The notes under the pieces: model-generated
What the model saw: only the letters and a program-made list of their open reading frames with translations
What the model was told of the DNA's origin: nothing
Database searches by the model: none
Assembly (NCBI GenBank): GCA_024760525.1
Contig: CP060499.1
Coordinates: 682,001 to 746,000 of the forward strand
Source of the DNA: Nitrospira sp.
Lineage (GTDB): Bacteria > Nitrospirota > Nitrospiria > Nitrospirales > Nitrospiraceae
Direction: 5' to 3'
DNA length: 64,000 nt
Part shown: piece by piece, positions 1 to 12,900 of the stretch
Layout: the number at the start of each line of letters is the position of its first letter
Position numbering within the stretch: position 1 is the stretch's first letter
Program-made: the position numbers and the translations under genes

Positions 1-295
1 TCGATTGGAAACGTTGCCTGGATTCTCCAGGGTCACAAACTGTCCGAGTTCCAATGACACGACAAATTAAAAGGACCCGAGCCGAATTCTCCTCTTGACA
101 CGGAGAAAGTTCATCAATAGAATCCAGCATTTCGTGATCTAGCCTGTCCGAGCACCTCAGCGGATCAATCTTCAATGATTCGAGAAAGAGAGTTGTGCGC
201 GGGTAGGCCTACTTGTCTTTGTTGAACGATTGGTCGGTGAGAACGTCCTCTATTTGTGCTGCAAATTTGGTTTGCATAGAACAATGAAACATTGC
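1..295. other. Leader region without a gene
   Basis: No protein gene is apparent in this stretch ahead of the first tRNA. It contains a consensus sigma-70 promoter (listed separately, 95-123). Between the predicted transcription start near 130 and the tRNA at 296 lies about 165 bases of leader, presumably removed during tRNA maturation. An open frame on the minus strand crosses the tRNA and has no recognisable protein features, so it is not annotated. Confidence 0.6.
95..123 (+). promoter_or_regulatory. Sigma-70 promoter for the tRNA-tuf region
   Basis: TTGACA at 95-100 is followed after exactly 17 bases by TAGAAT at 118-123. Both hexamers are at or one base from consensus and the spacing is optimal. 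The first downstream gene is tRNA-Tyr, so this promoter probably drives the tRNA-Tyr/Gly/Thr-tuf transcript. It is the only strong promoter I found before tuf. Confidence 0.75.
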
Positions 296-381
296 GGGCA
301 GGTACCCAAGCGGCCAAAGGGGGCAGACTGTAAATCTGCTGGCTTATGTCTTCCAAGGTTCGAATCCTTGCCTGCCCACCA
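296..381 (+). tRNA. tRNA-Tyr (anticodon GTA)
   Basis: The acceptor stem GGGCAGG (296-302) pairs with CCTGCCC (371-377), followed by discriminator A and an encoded CCA. The anticodon stem GCAGA/TCTGC encloses the loop CTGTAAA, giving anticodon GTA. A long variable arm lies between the anticodon and T arms, as expected for a class II tyrosine tRNA. It is the first of three tRNAs ahead of tuf, an order common near tuf/secE loci in bacteria. Confidence 0.95.
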
Positions 382-623
382 AACCAAGCTTCGCTCGTTC
401 CGGCGAGCGTGCAAGTGGGCGAGCCGGATAGGCGCCTCCAGTGGTTGGGTTTTTCATAAGCTTGCTCGACCGGGAGCCGATCATATTGTTCTTGGCGACG
501 GGATAAGATCTGCAAGTTTGTTTATGGGCTCGCTCGTACCGGGGAGCTTCAGAGCGGGCGAGTCAGAAGCGTACCTTAAGAGTTTTGGTTTGAATCGATA
601 TGTGAGTGAAGAAGGGAAAGTAG

Positions 624-698
624 GCGGGCGTAGCTCAGTGGTAGAGTTCCAGCCTTCCAAGCTGGCTGTCGTGGGTTCAAATCCCATCGCCCGCTCCA
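624..698 (+). tRNA. tRNA-Gly (anticodon TCC)
   Basis: The acceptor stem GCGGGCG (624-630) pairs with CGCCCGC (688-694), then discriminator T and an encoded CCA. The anticodon stem CCAGC/GCTGG encloses CTTCCAA, anticodon TCC, reading GGA and GGG. The T loop TTCAAAT is canonical. It lies between tRNA-Tyr and tRNA-Thr in the same orientation, probably on the same precursor transcript. Confidence 0.95.
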
Positions 699-797
699 AA
701 AAGCTGGTGCTAGGGCGGTAAGAGTCAACGTCAAGCGTCGTGGTTGAAATAGATTGAGGAGAGCCTGGTTGCACGAATGACCCTTGACGCGCCGAAT

Positions 798-873
798 GCC
801 CACGTAGCTCAGTTGGTAGAGCACGTCCTTGGTAAGGACGAGGTCACGCGTTCGATCCGCGTCGTGGGCTCCA
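798..873 (+). tRNA. tRNA-Thr (anticodon GGT)
   Basis: The acceptor stem GCCCACG (798-804) pairs with CGTGGGC (863-869), then discriminator T and an encoded CCA. The anticodon loop TTGGTAA gives anticodon GGT, reading ACC and ACT. The D arm and T loop (TTCGATC) are canonical. It is the last tRNA before tuf; 164 bases without a gene separate it from the tuf start. Confidence 0.95.
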
Positions 874-1026
874 TACCGCGCTTGACACCATCGGGAGCCA
901 AGTAGGAGTGATCTTAGCGGTCGACTAGACGCCTCGTGTGTTGGGTTTTTGGTTTTATGTAGGACTGCTGGATTCGAAGCGCAGGCACGGAGCACGGCGG
1001 GATTTTACCTTTTGTGTTTTAGACAA

Positions 1027-2253
<1,227 letters not shown>

Positions 2254-2340
2254 AAACGTCGATGGTCGGTCAACCGGAGAAGACGGGCAGCCGAATCCTT
2301 CGCTTGATGTTGTGACGGTTGACGAATAACGAGGATTACA

Positions 2341-2490
2341 ATGCGAGAAATTATCGACATGGCGTGTACGCTTTGCAAACAGCGGAATTACTCGTCCATG
2401 AAGAACAAGAAGAACGATCCGGATCGGTTGGAACGAAACAAGTTCTGCAAGTTCTGCCGAAAGCACACGCCTCATAAGGAAGTGAAATAG
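2341..2490 (+). CDS. rpmG: 50S ribosomal protein L33
   Basis: A 49-residue basic protein of the large subunit near the E site. It has two CxxC pairs (CTLC near residue 9, CKFC near 37) and is therefore the zinc-binding version. The ending KHTPHKEVK is typical of L33. GAGG lies eight bases before the ATG at 2341; an in-frame ATG at codon 7 is a weaker alternative. It sits between tuf and tRNA-Trp-secE, the classical bacterial order. Confidence 0.95.
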   Translation: MREIIDMACTLCKQRNYSSMKNKKNDPDRLERNKFCKFCRKHTPHKEVK

Positions 2491-2564
2491 CGAACTGAGC
2501 GCGCAGTGCGAAGTTTGTGGAGGAACCGGTTAGCGCGGCACTCAGGACTCGGCACTATTCAGGG

Positions 2565-2639
2565 AGGGGCATGGTGTTAATGGTAGCACATCGGTCTCCA
2601 AAACCGAGAGTCTGGGTTCAAATCCTAGTGCCCCTGCCA
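2565..2639 (+). tRNA. tRNA-Trp (anticodon CCA)
   Basis: The acceptor stem AGGGGCA (2565-2571) pairs with TGCCCCT (2629-2635), then discriminator G and an encoded CCA. The anticodon stem TCGGT/ACCGA encloses CTCCAAA, anticodon CCA. The discriminator G matches bacterial tryptophan tRNAs. Its place between rpmG and secE is a widely conserved arrangement. Confidence 0.96.
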
Positions 2640-2760
2640 CCCCAAGCTTGCTCGAACCGGGAGTCAGGGGGGGGTGTTGAGTGTGGCCGTCGGATAGGCA
2701 CTACAGGTCTGACGTAGCCGGTGGGTAGTTCTTGATTAGGATGATAGAAGCGGAGTCGTA

Positions 2761-2955
2761 ATGTTTACGCGTATGACAGAATCGATTCGGTTGTTTGTGA
2801 CGGACGTGCGGGCGGAGATGAAAAAGGTTTCATTTCCGAGCCGTGCAGAAACCGTCGGCTCAACAACGGTGGTCATTGTGTTCTGTATCCTGATGTCGTT
2901 GTACTTGTCCGTCATCGATTCATTCCTTTCATGGTTGGTGGGCAAGGTCATTTAG
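2761..2955 (+). CDS. secE: Preprotein translocase subunit SecE
   Basis: A 64-residue single-span membrane protein that clamps SecY in the Sec translocon. An amphipathic N-terminal helix with the conserved segment RAEMKKVSFPSR (about 19-30) precedes one hydrophobic span (about 36-58). This is the short form found in most bacteria outside the enterics, which have three spans. It is followed 59 bases later by nusG, the usual pairing. secY, its partner, is at 28066 in the same window. Confidence 0.96.
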   Translation: MFTRMTESIRLFVTDVRAEMKKVSFPSRAETVGSTTVVIVFCILMSLYLSVIDSFLSWLVGKVI

Positions 2956-3014
2956 CCTCCTGAAAATGAGTGAGAAGATTCCGCGGTAATTCATCGAAGA
3001 CCTGAGGGTGGTGC

Positions 3015-3551
3015 ATGACAAAGAACTGGTACGTCATCCATACGTACGCGGGTTTTGAGGGGCGCGTGAAGACCAGTCTCGTGGAGCGTGCGAATCAAAT
3101 GGGGCTTGTCGAGAAGCTCGGGCAGGTGCTTGTTCCGACAGAAGATGTGATTGAAATTAAGGATGGCAAGCGACGCACCTCCCGGCGAAAGTTCTTTCCG
3201 GGCTATGTTCTTGTGGAACTGGAGTCTCCATTGGGCGATGAGACGTTGCAAATGATCAAGGAAACTCCAAAAGTGACAGGGTTTGTCGGAGGGGGCGCCG
3301 TGCCGACACCGCTGACCAGTGAGGAGGTGGAGTCCTTGCTCAAGCAAGTCGATGCGGGGCAGGCCGAACCACGCGAACAGGTCAAGTTTATCAAGGGCGA
3401 CAATGTTCGCATCATCGATGGCCCGTTCTTGGGGTTCAACGGTGTGGTTGATGAAGTCGATCAGGATCATAGCCGGTTGAAGGTTATGGTGAGCATATTC
3501 GGCCGGTCGACCCCGGTTGAATTAGGATTTTTACAAGTGGAACGGATATAG
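3015..3551 (+). CDS. nusG: Transcription elongation and antitermination factor NusG
   Basis: 178 residues. The NGN domain (about 1-110) starts with the characteristic NWYVIHTYAGFE, which binds the RNA polymerase clamp. A C-terminal KOW domain (about 122-178) contains GDNVRIIDGPFLGFNG and contacts Rho or ribosomal protein S10. NusG raises elongation rate and couples transcription to translation. It lies between secE and the rplK operon; a strong hairpin starts three bases after its stop (see 3554-3609). Confidence 0.97.
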   Translation: MTKNWYVIHTYAGFEGRVKTSLVERANQMGLVEKLGQVLVPTEDVIEIKDGKRRTSRRKFFPGYVLVELESPLGDETLQMIKETPKVTGFVGGGAVPTPLTSEEVESLLKQVDAGQAEPREQVKFIKGDNVRIIDGPFLGFNGVVDEVDQDHSRLKVMVSIFGRSTPVELGFLQVERI

Positions 3552-3553
3552 AC

Positions 3554-3609
3554 CGATCAGCTGGCGTCAGTCCAGATCATGGTTGACGTCAACGGCTGAT
3601 TGCTGATCG
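3554..3609 (+). promoter_or_regulatory. Structured leader before rplK, possible L1-binding site
   Basis: CGATCAGC (3554-3561) pairs with GCTGATCG (3602-3609), and TGGCGTCA (3562-3569) pairs with TGACGTCA (3584-3591) with one G-U pair. The result is two 8-bp helices separated by a 10-base bulge on the 3' side only, capped by a 14-base loop. Two helices around an asymmetric internal loop resemble the L1-binding fold of 23S rRNA and the L11-operon leader. It ends 21 bases before the rplK start, so it could control translation of rplK-rplA. The L1 assignment is inference. Confidence 0.45.
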
Positions 3610-3630
3610 CGTAAGGAGAAAGAGGAAGAC

Positions 3631-4056
3631 ATGGCGAAAGAAGTGTCGGCGCAGATCAAGTTGCAAATTCCGGCTGGCAAGGCCAATCCAGCTCCTCCTG
3701 TCGGTCCCTCGCTGGGCCAGCATGGAGTCAATATCATGGAGTTCTGCAAGCAGTTCAATGCCAAGACCCAGAAGGACGGGGACAGTATCATTCCCGTCAT
3801 CATTACGGTCTACAAGGATCGCACCTTCACCTTCGTGATGAAAACGCCGCCTGCTTCGGATCTCCTGAAAAAGGCCGCGGGGATCATCAAAGGGTCTGGT
3901 GTGCCGCAGAAAGATAAGGTTGGGAAAATCACAAGACAGCAATTGAACGAAATTGCCCGCAAGAAGATGGCGGATTTGAATGCAGCTGATGTGGAAGGGG
4001 CGGCCAAAATCATCGAGGGTACCGCCCGCAGCATGGGCGTCGTCATTCAAGGATAA
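3631..4056 (+). CDS. rplK: 50S ribosomal protein L11
   Basis: 141 residues, the usual length. L11 forms the GTPase-associated centre with 23S rRNA helices 43/44. The N-terminal signature QIPAGKANPAPPVGPSLGQ (about 12-30) is intact, as is the C-terminal rRNA-binding domain ending in RSMGVVIQG. AAGGAGAAAGAGGAAGAC precedes the ATG. It is followed 25 bases later by rplA. A hairpin just upstream may mediate feedback control. Confidence 0.97.
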   Translation: MAKEVSAQIKLQIPAGKANPAPPVGPSLGQHGVNIMEFCKQFNAKTQKDGDSIIPVIITVYKDRTFTFVMKTPPASDLLKKAAGIIKGSGVPQKDKVGKITRQQLNEIARKKMADLNAADVEGAAKIIEGTARSMGVVIQG

Positions 4057-4081
4057 TAGCGAGAGCGAAGGAGCGGCAGGT

Positions 4082-4774
4082 ATGGGAAAGAAAATGGATA
4101 CGGCGATCAAGAACGTTGAGCCTCGCGTGTATGGATTGCGTGAGGCCGTTGAAACCGTGAAAAAATCGGCCTTTGCCAAATTTGATGAGTCGGTAGATCT
4201 CGCGCTCAGGCTGGGAATCGATCCAAAGCGCTCCGATCAGCTGGTCCGAGGAACGGCTTCACTTCCCCACGGAACGGGAAAAAAGGTTCGTGTCCTCGTG
4301 TTTGCAAAAGGCGAAAAAGAGCAGGAGGCGCGTCAAGCGGGTGCCGACTACGTCGGGTCTGATGACTTGATGGAAAAGATCAAGGGCGGATGGATGGATT
4401 TCGATTGCGCGATCTCCACGCCTGATCTAATGGCCTCGGTGGGAAAACTCGGTAAGGTGCTGGGGCCTCGGGGATTGATGCCGAATCCTAAGACGGGGAC
4501 AGTGACGTTCGAGGTTGGAAAGGCTGTCGCGGACATCCGAAAAGGTCGTGTGGAGTTCAAGGTCGAAAAGGCCGGCATTGTGCACGTACCGGTCGGGAAA
4601 GTGTCTTTCGATCCAACGAAGCTGTACGACAATGCCTCGGCCATCCTTGAATCCGTCATCAAGGCGAAGCCGGCCTCATGCAAAGGGCGTTATCTCAAGA
4701 GCGCCACGATTTCCAGTACGATGGGTCCCGGTGTGAAATTGGATACCGTCGCGCTGACGAAGCAGTGGAGTTAG
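4082..4774 (+). CDS. rplA: 50S ribosomal protein L1
   Basis: 230 residues (E. coli 234). L1 binds the mobile L1 stalk at the E site and in many bacteria represses its own operon mRNA. The conserved block LGPRGLMPNPKTGTV lies near residues 126-140. I chose ATG 4082 because AAGGAG lies ahead of it and the protein then begins MGKKMDTAIKNV as in the family; the open frame continues upstream inside rplK without a better start. It is the second gene of the L11 operon. Confidence 0.96.
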   Translation: MGKKMDTAIKNVEPRVYGLREAVETVKKSAFAKFDESVDLALRLGIDPKRSDQLVRGTASLPHGTGKKVRVLVFAKGEKEQEARQAGADYVGSDDLMEKIKGGWMDFDCAISTPDLMASVGKLGKVLGPRGLMPNPKTGTVTFEVGKAVADIRKGRVEFKVEKAGIVHVPVGKVSFDPTKLYDNASAILESVIKAKPASCKGRYLKSATISSTMGPGVKLDTVALTKQWS

Positions 4775-4875
4775 TCGAACGACGTCTTTCGTCACGTGTC
4801 CGCTCAGGGGCGCCCCATGGTTCCTGGTGGACGACTCATCAGTGATGAGCGGCGATTCTTCGAAGAAGGAGAGCG
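4775..4875 (+). promoter_or_regulatory. Possible L10 leader
   Basis: The 101 bases between rplA and rplJ contain a self-complementary GGGGCGCCCC (4807-4816) and a hairpin CTCATC-AGT-GATGAG (4835-4849). In many bacteria the mRNA here binds the L10(L12)4 complex for autogenous control. The position is right but I did not identify the specific kink-turn of known L10 leaders, so this is only a candidate. Confidence 0.25.
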
Positions 4876-5811
4876 ATGAAAAAGGAAGAGAAGGTTACGG
4901 CGGTGGCGGAATTGGCCGAAAAATTCGGTCGCGCACGTCTCGCCATCTTGACTGAATGCGTCGGCCTGCCTGTGAACCAGGTCACAGAGTTGCGAAAGCA
5001 GCTCCGCGGGGCAAAGGCCGAATATCGTATCGTGAAAAATACGTTGGCGGCTCGTGCCGCCGAGGGCACGGTGTTGGCCGGCCTCAAGGCGCATCTCAAA
5101 GGTCCGACCGGGGTGGTTATCGGATACGACGACCCTGTGTTGCCGACCAAGGTTTTAAAGGATTTCATCGGTGCGGAAAAGCGAGAAGAGAAGATTCGCA
5201 TGACGGCCGGAGTGCTGGAAGGGAAGATTCTCCAGCCCGCGGAGCTGGCCGCCGTTGCGAAACTGCCGAAGAAAGAAGTTCTCGTGGCTATGCTGCTCTC
5301 GGCCATGCAAGGGCCGATTCGCGGTGTTGTCTATACGTTGAACGCGGTTTTATCGAAGTTCGTCAGAGTCATTGCAGCCATTCAGGATAAACGGAAAGGA
5401 GAAGGGGACATGCCAGCTACGGAAGGGAAATTGTCGCAGGAAGAATTGATCAAGGCGATCGAAAGCATGAGTGTGCTCGATCTTGCTGAACTGGTGAAGG
5501 GGTTGGAAACGCGGTTCGGTGTGACGGCAGCGGCTCCGGTCGCGATGGCCGCAGCGCCGGCTGCAGGTGGTGGAGCAGCGGCTCCTGCCGAGGAAAAGAC
5601 GGCATTCGATGTCATCCTCGCGTCCGCTCCGGCTGATAAGAAGATCCAAATCATCAAGGTGGTGCGCGAGCTCACCAGTCTCGGACTCAAAGAAGCCAAA
5701 GACCTTGTCGAGGGCGCGCCCAAACCGGTCAAGGCCGGGGTGACCAAGGAAGAAGCCGACACGATGAAGAAGAAGCTTGAAGAAAGCGGCGCCAAGGTCG
5801 AAGTCAAGTAA
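4876..5811 (+). CDS. rplJ: 50S ribosomal protein L10, reading frame continuous with L7/L12
   Basis: L10 anchors L7/L12 dimers to the ribosomal stalk. Codons 1-178 (4876-5409) are a full-length L10: the N-terminal rRNA-binding domain (LRGAKAEYRIVKNTLAARAA, near 41-60) and the C-terminal helix that carries L12, ending RVIAAIQDKRKGEGD. No stop codon follows. The next codon is the ATG of rplL in the same frame, so the open frame runs 311 codons to the rplL stop. I checked the codons from 5281 to 5421 by hand. The nearest TAA (5388-5390) is out of frame. Either an L10-L12 fusion is made, with free L12 from internal initiation, or one base change hides a real stop. Confidence 0.9.
   Translation: MKKEEKVTAVAELAEKFGRARLAILTECVGLPVNQVTELRKQLRGAKAEYRIVKNTLAARAAEGTVLAGLKAHLKGPTGVVIGYDDPVLPTKVLKDFIGAEKREEKIRMTAGVLEGKILQPAELAAVAKLPKKEVLVAMLLSAMQGPIRGVVYTLNAVLSKFVRVIAAIQDKRKGEGDMPATEGKLSQEELIKAIESMSVLDLAELVKGLETRFGVTAAAPVAMAAAPAAGGGAAAPAEEKTAFDVILASAPADKKIQIIKVVRELTSLGLKEAKDLVEGAPKPVKAGVTKEEADTMKKKLEESGAKVEVK
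5410..5811 (+). CDS. rplL: 50S ribosomal protein L7/L12
   Basis: 133 residues. L7/L12 dimers recruit and stimulate translational GTPases. The N-terminal dimerisation domain (about 1-40), the Ala/Gly/Pro-rich hinge (about 43-65) and the C-terminal factor-binding domain with IKVVRELTSLGLKEAKDLVE (about 83-102) are complete. AAAGGAG at 5395-5401, eight bases before the ATG, is a near-ideal ribosome binding site lying inside the last L10 codons. Independent initiation, giving more L12 than L10, is therefore likely. It shares its frame with rplJ without an intervening stop. Confidence 0.95.
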   Translation: MPATEGKLSQEELIKAIESMSVLDLAELVKGLETRFGVTAAAPVAMAAAPAAGGGAAAPAEEKTAFDVILASAPADKKIQIIKVVRELTSLGLKEAKDLVEGAPKPVKAGVTKEEADTMKKKLEESGAKVEVK

Positions 5812-5857
5812 GCAAGCATTCGTCATAGCCACTGGGTATTCGTTAGTCGGTGAGGCT

Positions 5858-5874
5858 GACGACGGTCGTCTTTT
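5858..5874 (+). terminator. Possible attenuator between rplL and rpoB
   Basis: GACGACGGTCGTC (5858-5870) folds into a short hairpin followed by TTTT (5871-5874). It is weak compared with the perfect terminators at 34386 and 44681, which suits partial termination. Many bacteria attenuate transcription here so that RNA polymerase subunits are made at lower levels than stalk proteins. Confidence 0.35.
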
Positions 5875-5933
5875 CATGAGCGTGTTATGACTGGTGACTG
5901 CTGTTCACCATCAACCCGCGTGGAGGAGTAGGC

Positions 5934-9890
<3,957 letters not shown>

Positions 9891-9936
9891 CCGTTTGTGT
9901 GCCGGTGAAACCCCGGCATCAGAGGAGGTCACTACC

Positions 9937-12900
9937 TTGGAAGGCGTATATACATTGTTCGAAAAACAACGGGACTCGGTGTCGTTCGATTCGATGCGTA
10001 TTCGCATTGCATCGCCCGAGAAGATCCGGTCCTGGTCGTACGGTGAAGTCAAGAAGCCGGAGACGATCAACTATCGGTCGTTCAAGCCGGAGAAAGATGG
10101 GCTGTTCTGCGCCAAGATTTTCGGCCCCACCAAGGACTGGGAATGCAATTGCGGCAAGTACAAGCGCATGAAGCATCGCGGAATTGTCTGCGATAAGTGC
10201 GGCGTCGAAGTCATTCAATCGAAGGTTCGTCGAGAGCGCATGGGGCATATCGAATTGGCCGCGCCTGTGGCGCATATTTGGTTTCTGAAAGGCGTGCCAA
10301 GCCGGATTGGAACCCTGCTCGACATGAGCCTCAAGCAGTTGGAAAAGATTCTCTACTTTGAAAGCTATGTGTGTGTGGACCCGGGCTCTACCGATCTGTC
10401 GGAAAAGGAATTGGTCCCGGAGGATAAGCTTCGCACGCTCATCTCTGAATTCGGTTCAAGCGGGTTCAAGGTCGGGATCGGAGCCGAAGCCATCCGTGAC
10501 TTATTGAGAAAGATCGATATCAATGCGCTGTGGGATGACCTGCAAGTAAAGGCGAAGGCGTCGACATCGGCCGCCATGAAGAAAAAGTACGCCAAGCGCC
10601 TCAAGGTCTTGGAGGCGTTTCGCAAGTCCGGGAACAAACCGGAGTGGATGATCATGGATGTCATCCCGGTGCTGCCTCCTGAGCTGCGTCCCTTGGTTCC
10701 CCTTGATGGTGGACGGTTTGCCACGTCTGACCTGAACGATCTCTATCGTCGTGTCATCAATCGGAATAATCGGTTGAAGCGGTTGATGGAGCTCAAGGCG
10801 CCGGGCGTCATCATCAGGAACGAGATGCGGATGCTGCAGGAAGCTGTGGATGCCCTGTTCGACAACGGTCGGCGCGGACGCGCGATTCGTGGGCCCAACA
10901 AGCGTCCGTTGAAATCGCTGAGCGATATGTTGAAGGGCAAGCAGGGCCGGTTCCGTCAGAACCTCCTGGGGAAGCGCGTCGATTATTCCGGCCGTACCGT
11001 CATCGTCGTCGGCCCTGAGCTGCGTCTCCATCAATGTGGTTTGCCTAAGAAAATGGCGCTGGAGTTGTTCAAGCCCTTCATTTTCCACAAGCTCGAAGCT
11101 CGGGGAGCGGCAACTACCATTAAGAGCGCCAAGCGACTGGTCGAAAAAGAGCGGCCGGAGGTTTGGGATGTTCTTGACGAAGTGATTCGTGAGCATCCCG
11201 TGTTGCTGAATCGTGCTCCGACGCTCCACCGACTGGGCATTCAAGCGTTCGATCCCGTGCTGGTCGAAGGTAAGGCGATTCGATTGCATCCGCTCGTCTG
11301 CGCGGCGTTCAACGCGGACTTCGACGGAGATCAGATGGCGGTGCATGTGCCGTTGTCTGTCGAGGCGCAGGTCGAAGCGCGGGTCCTGATGATGTCGATC
11401 AACAACATTCTGTCGCCGGCCAACGGCAAGCCGATCGCGGTCCCGTCTCAGGATATGGTGCTCGGGTGTTATTGGCTGACAAAAGAACGGCTTGGTGCAA
11501 GGGGCGAGGGGAAGGTGTTTGGGTCTCCCGAAGAAGTTCGGATCGCCTTCGACGCGCGAGAAGTGGAAGAGCATGCGCGGATCAAGGTCCGACTCGCGGG
11601 CGCGATGGTGCAAACGACTGTCGGTCGTGTGTTGCTTTCGGAAATCCTTCCTCAAGGCTTGCCGTTCGCCAATGCGAACAGGCTCATGACCAAGAAGGAG
11701 ATGACGAAGCTGATCGACGCCGTCTATCGTCAGACCGGTCATCGGGACACCGTCGAGTTTCTCGATAAGATCAAAGATATAGGTTTTACCTATGCGACCA
11801 AGGCCGGCTTGTCGATCTGTATCGACAACATGCACATCCCGAGTAAGAAAGAAGACTTTATCGGGAAGGCACAGCGCGAGGTGAATGAGATCGAAAAGCA
11901 GTATTCAGAGGGTTTGATCACCAATGGAGAGCGCTACAACAAGGTGATCGACATTTGGGCGCATGTGACGGAACAAGTTGCCAACGAGATGATGAAAGAG
12001 CTCGGTGCCGGAGGCGATCCGGGCAAGGTGGAATCGTTCAACCCCATTTTCATGATGGCGGATTCCGGCGCTCGAGGCAGCTCGCAACAGATTCGGCAGT
12101 TGGGCGGTATGCGCGGTTTGATGGCCAAGCCGTCCGGTGAAATCATCGAGACTCCGATTACCGCCAACTTCCGTGAAGGGTTGACGGTGTTGCAGTACTT
12201 CATCTCGACTCACGGCGCTCGTAAAGGTCTCGCCGACACGGCGTTGAAGACCGCGAACTCGGGTTATCTGACGCGGCGATTGGTCGATATCGCTCAAGAC
12301 GTCATTATCAATGAAATCGATTGCGGCACGCGCGACGGCATTATCGTCAGCGCTCTGGTCGAAGGCGGTGAGATTATCCAACCGTTGGAGGAACGCGTCC
12401 TTGGTCGCTTGGCGGCAGAGGATATCCGCGACCCTGTCACGGGAGAAATCATCGTATCCTGGAATGAAGAGATTAATGAAGAATTGACGAAGTCGATCGT
12501 TGAAGCCGGGGTGGACCGTGTCAAGATCCGGTCCGTGCTGACCTGTCAATCACCGCGCGGTGTGTGTCGTGCCTGCTATGGCCGTGACCTGGCCCGTGGG
12601 CGTCTCGTGGAAAAAGGTGAGCCGGTCGGTGTCATCGCCGCACAGTCAATCGGCGAGCCCGGCACGCAGTTGACCATGCGGACCTTTCACATCGGCGGCA
12701 CGGCCAGCAAGGTCGTCGAACAGACGGTTCTTGAGGCGAAGCATGCCGGGCGAATTAAATTCATGAGCTTCGATGCCAAAAAGAACGCGGACATTCACAA
12801 CTCTGGGATCGCAGTGCGGAACAAAGAGGGCGAATGGGTCGTCATGAATCGCAATACGAAGATTGCGATCGTCGACGACAGCGGGCGGGAGCGTGAGAAA

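Noticed and set aside
882..887. TTGACA after tRNA-Thr as a separate tuf promoter
   Set aside because: No acceptable -10 at 16-18 bases.
576..995. 139-codon minus-strand frame over the tRNA-Gly and tRNA-Thr genes
   Set aside because: It runs through two tRNA genes; Ser/Arg/Leu-rich with no recognisable pattern.
10501..11835. 444-codon open frame on the minus strand inside rpoC
   Set aside because: It is antisense to a fully conserved rpoC region; its open length reflects codon bias of rpoC and no protein family is recognisable.
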